64,000 nucleotides of DNA. Origin: JACMLX01 sp040384325 (lineage in GTDB: Bacteria; Gemmatimonadota; Gemmatimonadetes; Gemmatimonadales; Gemmatimonadaceae). Position numbers and translations under genes: made by a program. The notes beneath the pieces are model-generated. The model was not told where the DNA came from. It saw nothing but the letters and a program-made list of their open reading frames with translations, and ran no database searches. Location of the stretch: NCBI GenBank assembly GCA_040384325.1, contig JAZKJL010000006.1:496001-560000 (forward strand), given 5' to 3'. Below are positions 8,966 to 16,183 of the stretch, piece after piece (positions within the stretch are counted from its first letter, which is position 1; each line of letters starts with the position of its first letter).

Positions 8966-9038
8966 GCAATCGATGCCTCAATGGTCAGACTTGGTCCGGC
9001 GGCGGAGCGCGACCGGCGTACTGCGGAACGACGAACGA

Positions 9039-10325
9039 TCAGGGCCGCGGCTTGGCGGTCCGTCCGCCACCGCCACCCGAGGCGCCACCGGCGGAGCCGC
9101 CCGACGACGCACCACCGCCGCTGCTGCTGCCGCCGGAGTACCCATCCGAACTGACCGATGGCGTGGGCCGCGCGATACCGCTGCTGCTACCGCCGCTCTG
9201 CGTGTAGCCCGATCCGTTGACGACGCTTCCGGTAGTGCGGGAGGGCGATGACGGTTGTTGCGGCACGATCACGTACGGCCCGTTGCTGTAGAGACCACCG
9301 CCGTTTCCCCCGCCGTACCAGTTGTTGCCGTACCAGTTGTTGCCGTACCAGTTGTTGATGCCGCCCCAGGACCCGAACGGTGAGAAGTAGCCACGGCCGT
9401 AGTAACCGGAGTACGGGTCGTAGAAGTCGCCCCATCCGTACGAGAGCGCGCTGCGCAGGCGCATCATGCGCATTTCGGCCATCACGGCGTCACGCGTGGT
9501 CATGTTCATCGATCGGGTCCGGCGCGGATCGAGGGCCGCCGGTCGCGCGCCGCCCTGGTTGCCGGGAGCGATGGCGAACACGCGCGGGTGCGAGACCGCC
9601 ACCACCATGTCGATCACGCTGGTCGGCACGCCGGCATCACGCAGGGCGCGCAGATCCTTCGCCGCCACGTCGAACTGCTGTCCACGCTCGGCCAGCCACG
9701 CTTCCGCGACGTCCCCGTCGACCTGCTTGGTCGCCTCGACCACATCGGCGATGGTGAGGGCGGCTGCGGCCTCGATGCGTGCTCCCACCGCCGGTACGGC
9801 ATCGAACCGCGGCAGTCGCGACGCGATCGCCGACGGCACGGCGACGGTGTCGATCCAGGAGAAATTGATGGCGCGCACACGCGTCGCACCCTTGGTCTTC
9901 ACCCCTTCGATGCGGCTGAATGCATCGCTGTGCGTCATCGCGAAGATCCCGCTGGCCGTCTGCGTGGCGCCGCCGTCGCAGGTGAACTCGGCGCGCGTGA
10001 AGAAGCGGCGCTCGTCGGCCGACCAGCGTCCGCTCTCCCAGCCGGTGCAGCCGTCACGCGTGACCGGGGTGCGCTCACCGGAGGTGATGATCGGCGACCG
10101 GCTGACGATCGAGTCGTTCACCAGTGAGACCATTTCGATCCGTTCTGCCGATTCGGTCGGGACCAGGCAGACCACTGGGCCCATGCTGCCGGCGCCCCAC
10201 GACTGCCAGCATCCGAGGAAGGCGCGCCAATGTGGGTCGATGGCGACGCGCTCGGTCTGCGCCTGCGCGGTGGCGGTGGCGACGAGCGTGCCAAGAACGA
10301 GCGACGTGAGGCGGGGGAATGTCAT
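9039..10325 (-). CDS. Secreted protein, tandem paralog 3 with low-complexity tail
   Basis: A 428-residue exported protein and the longest member of the tandem family. A signal peptide (TSLVLGTLVATATAQAQ) precedes the shared block FLGCWQSWGAGSMGPVVCLVPTE and the conserved cysteines in DGCTGWESGRW and RAEFTCDGG. A second segment (AEAWLAERGQQFD...ALRDAGVPTSVID) resembles the equivalent region of the other two copies. Unlike them it carries a long C-terminal extension: an aromatic/glycine stretch with three copies of NNWYG, then Ser/Gly-rich sequence ending GGGGGRTAKPRP. The extension looks surface-exposed or wall-interacting. The gene starts ten bases after the stop of the beta-barrel gene, so co-expression is likely. 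Confidence 0.8.
   Translation of the reverse strand: MTFPRLTSLVLGTLVATATAQAQTERVAIDPHWRAFLGCWQSWGAGSMGPVVCLVPTESAERIEMVSLVNDSIVSRSPIITSGERTPVTRDGCTGWESGRWSADERRFFTRAEFTCDGGATQTASGIFAMTHSDAFSRIEGVKTKGATRVRAINFSWIDTVAVPSAIASRLPRFDAVPAVGARIEAAAALTIADVVEATKQVDGDVAEAWLAERGQQFDVAAKDLRALRDAGVPTSVIDMVVAVSHPRVFAIAPGNQGGARPAALDPRRTRSMNMTTRDAVMAEMRMMRLRSALSYGWGDFYDPYSGYYGRGYFSPFGSWGGINNWYGNNWYGNNWYGGGNGGGLYSNGPYVIVPQQPSSPSRTTGSVVNGSGYTQSGGSSSGIARPTPSVSSDGYSGGSSSGGGASSGGSAGGASGGGGGRTAKPRP
9314..9358 (-). repeat. Three 15-bp tandem repeats inside paralog 3
   Basis: Three consecutive copies of a 15-base unit (plus strand CGTACCAGTTGTTGC) encode the NNWYG pentapeptide repeats. The copies are identical or differ by a single base, which suggests recent copy-number change. 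The unit is a multiple of three, so slippage would keep the frame. Confidence 0.85.
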
Positions 10326-10335
10326 GGTCGTGTCC

Positions 10336-11148
10336 TCAATACCGGACGGAGAGGCCCATCGTGGCGGCAGCGCCCGACAGGTCGATCTTGTCGAAGCCGA
10401 CGAATGCCCCGTCGAGCGAGGCACGCGCAGCGGTGTAACGCAGGTCACCCACCAGCGCGACGCGTTCGCTCAGCGACAGGTCGGCGCCGATGTTCGCGTA
10501 CGCCAGCGGCGTCCATCCCTTGGACTGGAAGGTGCGGGCGAAGACGTCGTAGGTCTGGAAGTCGACGAAGTCACCCTTCTGCCGGAACGTGTACTGCATG
10601 GCGCCGCCGCCGACGCCGACCCACGGCGTGATGCGCGACGGGATCCAGGCGAACTTGCCGATCTGTTCGCCCGGACGCGTCAGCGCGTAGCGCACGCCGG
10701 CGGTGAGAGGCACGCGTCGCAACGTGGTGGTCTGCTCGATGGGCAGGTCGTTGTTGTCCACGAAGTCGCGGAATTCCGACGGCTGCGACCGGCGCGCCTC
10801 GCCGACGCTGAAGACGAGATCGACGCGCTCGGCGACGCGAACGCCGAGATCGAACTGGTAGCCCAGTGCCGCCAGGTCACCGCGATCCAGCGTCAGCTGG
10901 GTGGTGGTGAAGTCGTAGATCTCGCTGCGGCCGGAGGGTCGGTCGTACCCGCCACGCACGGTGAGCGAGATGACCGGTCGGCGGAACAGGAAGCCATCAC
11001 CGCGCTGTCCCGGATCCTGGGCGAAGAGCGCCAGCGGCGCCGCCGCCGTCACCGCCGGCAGCAACCAGCGCAGCCAGAGTGACGCCCGGGGAGCGGCCGG
11101 GGCCACCCGGCCGTGCGGAACGCGGGAGAGGGGCAAGCTCGCGGACAT
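10336..11148 (-). CDS. Predicted outer-membrane beta-barrel protein
   Basis: A protein of about 270 residues. After a hydrophobic segment (LRWLLPAVTAAAPLALFAQ) the sequence alternates hydrophobic and polar residues in strand-length pieces, for example VISLTVRGGYDRP, GYQFDLGVRVAERVDLVFS and LTAGVRYALTRPG. It ends in TMGLSVRY, with a terminal aromatic residue typical of the insertion signal of outer-membrane barrels. There is no specific family assignment. The start is uncertain: ATG 11148 is used, and an upstream ATG at 11181 is also in frame. It leads the leftward unit that includes the three tandem secreted paralogs, ten bases from the first. Confidence 0.75.
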   Translation of the reverse strand: MSASLPLSRVPHGRVAPAAPRASLWLRWLLPAVTAAAPLALFAQDPGQRGDGFLFRRPVISLTVRGGYDRPSGRSEIYDFTTTQLTLDRGDLAALGYQFDLGVRVAERVDLVFSVGEARRSQPSEFRDFVDNNDLPIEQTTTLRRVPLTAGVRYALTRPGEQIGKFAWIPSRITPWVGVGGGAMQYTFRQKGDFVDFQTYDVFARTFQSKGWTPLAYANIGADLSLSERVALVGDLRYTAARASLDGAFVGFDKIDLSGAAATMGLSVRY

Positions 11149-11274
11149 CGGACGCTCCGGCGCAGGCGTAGGGATGGGCACCCACTAATGGTATCAGCAC
11201 AATACCAGTTCAGCGAGCCGGTGTTCCCGGCCGTCGCACGAGGGCGCGGGACGGCCGCGCCTGGCGACCGGGAA

Positions 11275-11700
11275 TCAGGGTTCCGGCCGCAGGAATCCGT
11301 GCACCAGCAGGTCTTCCCTGAGCGTCGGCCCGGGGAAGACGGGGCGCCGGAAGTACCACCACTGCCACTCCGGCCGCCAGCTGTTGTTGGCCGCGATCTC
11401 CTCGCCCCAGAGACAGGGGCAGGGTTCGGTGACCTGATGGAAGCGCTGGTCGGCGTCGTCGAGCCGGACCGAGGCGGCGCGCCGCTCGCGCGCCGGTGCC
11501 GCGGCGAGGGCGCCGGCGAGGATGTCGCGCAGGTCCATGTCGTTGAGCCACTCGTCCAACGACTCGTCGCGCCCGCGTTCGGTGGCGTGCACGATGCCGG
11601 TCCAGTGCTCCAGCAGCCCGCCCAACCCGCGGCGCACCACCAGCGGCGAGCAGCCGCGGCTGATGAGGTATGCGTGCACTGCATCTTCCGGCATGGTCAT
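11275..11700 (-). CDS. Small soluble protein, candidate immunity protein for the adjacent toxin-like gene
   Basis: A 141-residue protein without signal peptide or membrane segment and of no family I recognise. It begins MTMPEDAVHAYLISRGCSP, has acidic stretches (ERGRDESLDEWLNDMDL) and a tryptophan/aromatic-rich C-terminal part (WRPEWQWWYFRRP). Its ATG overlaps the stop of the upstream toxin-like gene by four bases (ATGA). A small cytosolic partner coupled directly downstream of a secreted nuclease-like protein is the usual arrangement for an immunity or inhibitor protein, barstar-like in role though not in sequence. The role is inferred from position only. Confidence 0.65.
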   Translation of the reverse strand: MTMPEDAVHAYLISRGCSPLVVRRGLGGLLEHWTGIVHATERGRDESLDEWLNDMDLRDILAGALAAAPARERRAASVRLDDADQRFHQVTEPCPCLWGEEIAANNSWRPEWQWWYFRRPVFPGPTLREDLLVHGFLRPEP

Positions 11701-12197
11701 GGCCCACCTCCGGGAAGGCGCGACGCCTGCCGACGGAAGTACGCCTCGCCATCGTTGGGCCGGAAGAAGGTGCGAATGGTGCCGTCGCGATTGACGGCCA
11801 GGAACGCGCCGCTGGCGCGATCGAACCGCGTCACCACACCGTCCCGCCGCCGGACCTCCAGCACGTCACCGCCGACGGCAGCATCGCGCAGGCGCTGCGC
11901 GGCCGCGAGATATGCCGCCATGCTGAGGCCGGGGAACTCCTCGCCGTGTTTCTCGAAGTGTTCCACCAGCCGCTGCCGCGACGCGAACCCCGTCGTGCTG
12001 CCCGCGCTCGGTTCGGCAGGTCGGGTGACGGGCGCGGGGGCGTCGGCGCGCGACGGCGCCGTGACTCGTGTCGGTGCATCGGCGCGCTCGGCGGGCCGCG
12101 GGTCGCGAGCACCGCGCAGCACGAACGTCGCGAGCAACAGCACCGCGAGCACGGCGAGCGAAATGCCGGCCGAGCTGCGGCGTCGAGGGCGGGGCAT
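11697..12197 (-). CDS. Membrane-anchored or secreted ribonuclease-toxin-like protein
   Basis: A 166-residue protein in three parts. An N-terminal hydrophobic helix (residues 11-28, ISLAVLAVLLLATFVL) is a signal or anchor. A Pro/Ala/Arg-rich linker spans about 30-70. The C-terminal domain spans 75-160. That domain carries EHFEKHGEEF (H80, K83, H84), an alanine-rich helix, RFDRASGAFLAV and DGTIRTFFRPNDG...YF. The order HF-x-KHG-x-EF, Y/FD..TG-x-F, DG-x-I-x-T-x-F+P matches by recall a toxin module found at the C-terminus of bacterial polymorphic toxins (Rhs and LXG proteins). I would place it with the barnase/EndoU/colicin-like RNase folds. It overlaps the candidate immunity gene by ATGA. The family call is from memory and needs a profile search. 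Confidence 0.6.
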   Translation of the reverse strand: MPRPRRRSSAGISLAVLAVLLLATFVLRGARDPRPAERADAPTRVTAPSRADAPAPVTRPAEPSAGSTTGFASRQRLVEHFEKHGEEFPGLSMAAYLAAAQRLRDAAVGGDVLEVRRRDGVVTRFDRASGAFLAVNRDGTIRTFFRPNDGEAYFRRQASRLPGGGP

Positions 12198-12324
12198 GCG
12201 CGGTCGGGGCAGGGAGGGGCCGCGCGGAACCTGCTACGCGACCTTCACGACGCTCGCGCCGAATGCGCGGCGACGCAAGCGACCGGGGTGTCCCGTGTAC
12301 ACCGGCGTCAGTACGCCGCGATGC

Positions 12325-12750
12325 TCACTGCCGTGCGGCGGTGGAGTCGGTGCGCTGCCGAAACAGCCGCAGCCCCTGCTGCCCCCACGCCGCGGTATCG
12401 AACTGCACCAGCCCCAGTTCCGCGCGGCCGCGGATGGCGAGCAGCAGCGATGTCGGTCGGCTGGCGGTGCCTTCGCCACGCACCACCACACGCACGAGGG
12501 AATCGGCGCCGTCCCACGTGCCTCGCTCGGTCACGATCCCCTTGCCGACGGCGATGCGGGAGAACTCCGCCATCCCCTGCTGGTCCATGCGCAGCCGGAA
12601 CACGCGCTGGGCGACATCCGCGCCAGGCACCGTGTCGCTCATCCACGTGCCCACCACCGCACTCTCGGCGAGGCGGGGCTTCTTGTCCTGCTGGCTGCAG
12701 GCGACGAGCACGAAGACGAGGAGGGTCGGGCCGATGAGACGCAGGTGCAT
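12325..12750 (-). CDS. Small lipoprotein of unknown function
   Basis: A 141-residue protein with a clear lipoprotein signal: MHLRLIGPTLLVFVLVAC, with the LVAC lipobox and the modified Cys at residue 18. The mature part begins SQQDKKPRLAESAVVGTWMSD, where the VGTW motif recalls small lipocalin-like or DUF-type lipoproteins that start with a G-x-W strand. The rest is predicted beta-rich. There is no enzyme motif. It is transcribed leftwards, about 90 bases from the divergent PD40 gene. Confidence 0.75.
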   Translation of the reverse strand: MHLRLIGPTLLVFVLVACSQQDKKPRLAESAVVGTWMSDTVPGADVAQRVFRLRMDQQGMAEFSRIAVGKGIVTERGTWDGADSLVRVVVRGEGTASRPTSLLLAIRGRAELGLVQFDTAAWGQQGLRLFRQRTDSTAARQ

Positions 12751-12840
12751 CCTGCAATCTCACACCTTCGGGCTGCTTGTCACACCCTCGCCGCAGCGCG
12801 GCTGGTGGCGTACACCCGCACGCGAGCGTAGCGTGCCCGC

Positions 12841-13797
12841 ATGACCTTCGCCTTCCCGCGGCCTTCGCTGCTGCGCACCGTGCTCCTGCTGCTCCCCGCC
12901 GTCCTGCTGCAGGCGCAGCCGGCGCGTCCCGTGACCGGCGCTGCCGCCGGCGCCCCCGACACCGACATCTGGCTGTCGCGCATCACCTGGCGCAACGGCG
13001 TGCTGACGGTGCAACCGCCGGCCAACGTCACGCGCCGCACGGGCTACGACAACCAACCGAGCTTCGACGCCAGCGGCCGCACCTTGTACTACACACGCCG
13101 CGCGCCGAACGCGCTGCTGGCGAACGCCGAGCGTGACGTGCAGACCGACATCTGGTCGTACACGCTGGCAGGACGCACACATGCGCCGGCGATGGTGACC
13201 GCCGAGAGCGAATATTCGGCGCAAGTGACGCCGGACGGCCGTTCGCTGACGGTGATCCGTGTGGAGCGCGACTCGGCGCAGCATCTGTGGCGGATGCCGC
13301 TCCAGCGCCGCGGCACCGCGGAACGGCTGGTGGGACGCGTGAAGCCGGTGGGCTACTACGCGTGGGTGGGATCGCAGGTGGTGATGTTCGTGCTCGGCTC
13401 CCCGGCCACGCTGCAGCTGATGGACACCACCAGTGGCCGCATCGACACCATCGCGCGCGACATCGGCCGCGGCGTGAAGCGCGTGCCGCGCAGCGCGCAG
13501 GTGAGCTTCGTGCAGAAAGCGGGCGGGCAATGGTTCATCGACGAGTTGAATCCCGACACCCGCGCCGTGACGCGCCTCGTCCAGACGTTGCCCGGCGTGG
13601 AGGAGTACACCTGGCTGGATGGCAACACGATGCTCGCCGGCACCGGCAGCACGCTGCACACATGGACCCGCGGCGACGCCGGCTGGCGCGTGGCGGCGGA
13701 CCTCGGCTCGGCACCGCTGAAAGGCATCACGCGCGTCACCACCGACCCGACCGGCCGCTGGCTGGCGTTCGTCGCCGAGCCTGCACCCTCGAAGTAG
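12841..13797 (+). CDS. Secreted WD40-like (PD40) beta-propeller protein
   Basis: A 318-residue exported protein. A signal peptide (RTVLLLLPAVLLQAQP) is followed by TolB-type blade motifs, such as YDNQPSFDASGRTLYYT near residues 60-80 and EYSAQVTPDGRSLTVIR near 125-140. The later blades are weaker. There is no catalytic extension, so it is a stand-alone propeller, probably a periplasmic binding or scaffolding protein. The ATG follows a GC-rich leader and the gene is divergent from the lipoprotein gene, sharing a 90-base intergenic region. Confidence 0.8.
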   Translation: MTFAFPRPSLLRTVLLLLPAVLLQAQPARPVTGAAAGAPDTDIWLSRITWRNGVLTVQPPANVTRRTGYDNQPSFDASGRTLYYTRRAPNALLANAERDVQTDIWSYTLAGRTHAPAMVTAESEYSAQVTPDGRSLTVIRVERDSAQHLWRMPLQRRGTAERLVGRVKPVGYYAWVGSQVVMFVLGSPATLQLMDTTSGRIDTIARDIGRGVKRVPRSAQVSFVQKAGGQWFIDELNPDTRAVTRLVQTLPGVEEYTWLDGNTMLAGTGSTLHTWTRGDAGWRVAADLGSAPLKGITRVTTDPTGRWLAFVAEPAPSK

Positions 13798-13833
13798 ATG
13801 CCTGGGTGAGCGCAACGAGACGTCGTGGTCGTT

Positions 13834-14081
13834 CGAGGCTGAAAAAAGTGTTCACGCGGGGGCCGCGGGGAACTGCTTGGAGGGAACCGAGACATGCCAG
13901 CGACGTCGCGTGCCGGCGAACGTTCGCTTCTTTGGTTTTTGGGGGTGAGTGAGTAGAGGCATCCACCGCGAGCGCAGTTACCCAAAATTCGATACTCACC
14001 GCGCGCGACGTAGGCCATATCGCGAGCGGTTCCCTCCAAGCAGTTCCCCGCGGCCCCCGCGTGAAAACTTGTTCAGTCTCG
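13834..14081. repeat. Long imperfect palindrome, element 1
   Basis: This fills most of a 381-base gene-free gap. Bases 13851-13889 and 14027-14065 are perfect 39-bp inverted repeats beginning TTCACGCGGGGGCCGCGGGG. Outside them the symmetry continues with mismatches (left CGAGGCTGAA, right complement CGAGACTGAA). The 137-base interior also shows weaker mirrored pieces around CGACGTCGCG and CGCGCGACGT, so the whole may fold as one giant stem. Its outer 30 bases match those of the element at 36298-36533. No transposase or reading frame is inside. It looks like a non-autonomous mobile or extragenic palindromic repeat. Confidence 0.8.
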
Positions 14082-14178
14082 CGACCGCCGCAGATCTCAG
14101 TGCAAACCCTTTCTCAGACGCGCTGCCACCGCAGAACTCCGCAACGCGAACCGAACGGAACGCGATGAGCACGATCGA

Positions 14179-15255
14179 TCACGGCAGGTGCGGACCTACA
14201 CCGCGTGCGTCCGCATCGCGCGACAGCGCTGGATAGTCGGTGTAGCCGCGACCGTCGGTGCCGTACCAGCTCGTCGGATCGGCCACCGCCAGCGGTGCGC
14301 CTGCCTCGAAGCGTTCCACGAGGTCGGGGTTGGCGATGAACGCCTGCCCGAAGCTGACCGCGCACGCCAGTTCGTCGCGGATCGCGGCGTCGGCCGACTC
14401 GGCGGTGAAGCCGCCGTTCAGCACGAAGGGTGAACCGTGGAGGTCGCGCAGCCGGCGGGTGAAGTCGCCATCGGGCATGGAGGCGAGGTGTGTCCACGCC
14501 AGCTCGAGCGAGGCGAGGTGGCGCAGCGCGGTGCCGAAGGTGAGGAGTGGGTCGGCATCGTGCATGTCGTTCGCAGCGTGCAGCGGCGAGAGGCGCACGC
14601 CGGTGCGATCGGCGTGCATCTCCTTCGCCACCGCTTCCGCCACCTGCAGCAGCAATCGCGCGCGATTTTCGGGTGAGCCGCCGTAGCGATCGTGCCGCGC
14701 GTTCACGCCATCGCGCAGGAACTGGTCCAGCAGGCAACCGTTGCAGGCGTGGATCTCGATCGCGTCGAACCCCACTTCGCGCGCGCGTCGAGCGGCCGAC
14801 GCGAACTGCGCGACGATGCCCGGGATCTCGTTCAGCTCCAGCGCGCGTGGTTCCGACACCGCATCGGTTGGCGTGCGCGACTCGTGCGTCACCGCTACCG
14901 GTGACGACGACACCGTGGTGCCACTGCGCGCGAGGCGACCCGCGTGCATCAACTGCAACGCGATGCGGCCACCGGCGGCATGGACGGCCTGCACCACCAC
15001 CCGCCACGACTCCGCCTGCGCCTCGGACCACATTCCCGGCGTGCCGATGCCGGCGACCGCCTCCGGCGACGTTGCGACGGCCTCGGTGCAGAGCAGGCCG
15101 GCGCTGGCGCGTTGCGTGAAGTGCAGCGTCGCCAGCTCGGTCACCGTGCCGTCGCGGCGCGCGCGGCCACGGGTCATGGCGGCCATGAGGACGCGATTCG
15201 GCAGGTGCAAGGCGCCGAGCGAGCCGGTGGAGAGCAGGGATGGATATCGGGACAT
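14179..15255 (-). CDS. Old Yellow Enzyme family ene-reductase with a Cys at the usual Tyr
   Basis: A 358-residue FMN-dependent oxidoreductase of the NemA/OYE family, which reduces activated C=C bonds or nitro groups with NAD(P)H. It has a TIM-barrel with LPNRVLMAAMTRGRA near residue 18, QLMHAGR near 103 and DRYGGSPENRARLL near 188. The signature that reads HxANGYLLDQF in classical members is HACNGCLLDQF here: His169 and Asn172 are kept but the proton-donating Tyr is Cys174. It ends in GYTDYPAL. The ATG at 15255 was chosen because MSRYPSLLSTGSLG is the natural N-terminus. It is transcribed away from a small membrane-protein gene. Confidence 0.92.
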   Translation of the reverse strand: MSRYPSLLSTGSLGALHLPNRVLMAAMTRGRARRDGTVTELATLHFTQRASAGLLCTEAVATSPEAVAGIGTPGMWSEAQAESWRVVVQAVHAAGGRIALQLMHAGRLARSGTTVSSSPVAVTHESRTPTDAVSEPRALELNEIPGIVAQFASAARRAREVGFDAIEIHACNGCLLDQFLRDGVNARHDRYGGSPENRARLLLQVAEAVAKEMHADRTGVRLSPLHAANDMHDADPLLTFGTALRHLASLELAWTHLASMPDGDFTRRLRDLHGSPFVLNGGFTAESADAAIRDELACAVSFGQAFIANPDLVERFEAGAPLAVADPTSWYGTDGRGYTDYPALSRDADARGVGPHLP

Positions 15256-15416
15256 GACGACTTGGGAACGCAGGAAGGGGCGGCCGCCAGCCGCACGGGG
15301 GTGAAGATGGCGGCGCCGAGCGGACTGGTACCCGCGCACAAGGATACGGCCGCACGACGCGATCCCGTCGTGACATGCCAGTTGCGTCGGCACCTGCCCG
15401 GCACCATTCTCGCCGG

Positions 15417-16073
15417 ATGCCCGCAGACGACGCCGATCGACTCGGCCCCAAAGGCCACGTCTACGTGGAGCTGGCGCGGGAGTTGTGGCGCGCGCCACTG
15501 GAGCGTGGATCGGCGCGCCGTGCGCTGCTGACCGGCTTCCTCGGCCTGGCCCTGATCGCCTTCGGCGCCATCGGCACGTTCATGATCTACGGAGAGTCGA
15601 TCGTGCTGATCGGCATCGGGGCGGTGGCGTTCCTCAGCGCACTCGGCGAGATCCGCGCGTTGCGCCCTGAGTTCGAGGAGGCACGGCGCATCGGCTGGGT
15701 GGAACCGTCGATGGACGACAGCCGGGTGACGCTCGGTGAGCCGGCGACCTTCCGTGCGGTGCTGCATGCGCGTCGTGCGCTGCAGGTGCGCAGCGCGTCG
15801 CTGCTGGCGGAGGCGCGACAGTGGAACGGTTCCACGCCGGGTGCGGTGCTGGAGGCGATCGCGCTACCGGTGACGGTGCAGCAGGCGGCGATCGCCTCCG
15901 GTGACGATTGGCGTCCTTCGGTCACGTTTCGTATCCCACCCACCGCACCGCCGTCGTTCTACAGCGCCACCGAGTCGTTGCGCTGGACGGTGACGCTGGA
16001 CCTGGCGTTCGCCAACGCCGAGCCCTGGCGACGCACCTGGCCGCTGCTGGTGTTCCCGGCCGACGGGACCTGA
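15417..16073 (+). CDS. Small membrane protein with two helices
   Basis: A protein of about 218 residues. After a short hydrophilic lead (MPADDADRLGPKGHVYVEL) there are two adjacent hydrophobic helices (LLTGFLGLALIAFGAIG and VLIGIGAVAFLSALG) followed by a soluble region of about 140 residues without recognisable motifs. The family is unknown. It could be a sensory or structural membrane protein. An in-frame start at 15375 would add 14 residues of poor composition. It precedes the beta-oxidation unit by 110 bases. Confidence 0.65.
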   Translation: MPADDADRLGPKGHVYVELARELWRAPLERGSARRALLTGFLGLALIAFGAIGTFMIYGESIVLIGIGAVAFLSALGEIRALRPEFEEARRIGWVEPSMDDSRVTLGEPATFRAVLHARRALQVRSASLLAEARQWNGSTPGAVLEAIALPVTVQQAAIASGDDWRPSVTFRIPPTAPPSFYSATESLRWTVTLDLAFANAEPWRRTWPLLVFPADGT

Positions 16074-16183
16074 GTCGCACGACTGGCGGCGGCGCTGCCG
16101 ACCCGGCAGCATTCAGCATCACGCCGGCGTCTGCTTCGCGGTCGGCTGCTTCTTCTCAATTATTGGCTCACACGCCACCTCTC

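Noticed and set aside
13834..14081. CRISPR array or attachment site
   Set aside because: The repeats are inverted and occur once per element; there is no spacer-repeat periodicity, no cas gene and no integrase nearby.
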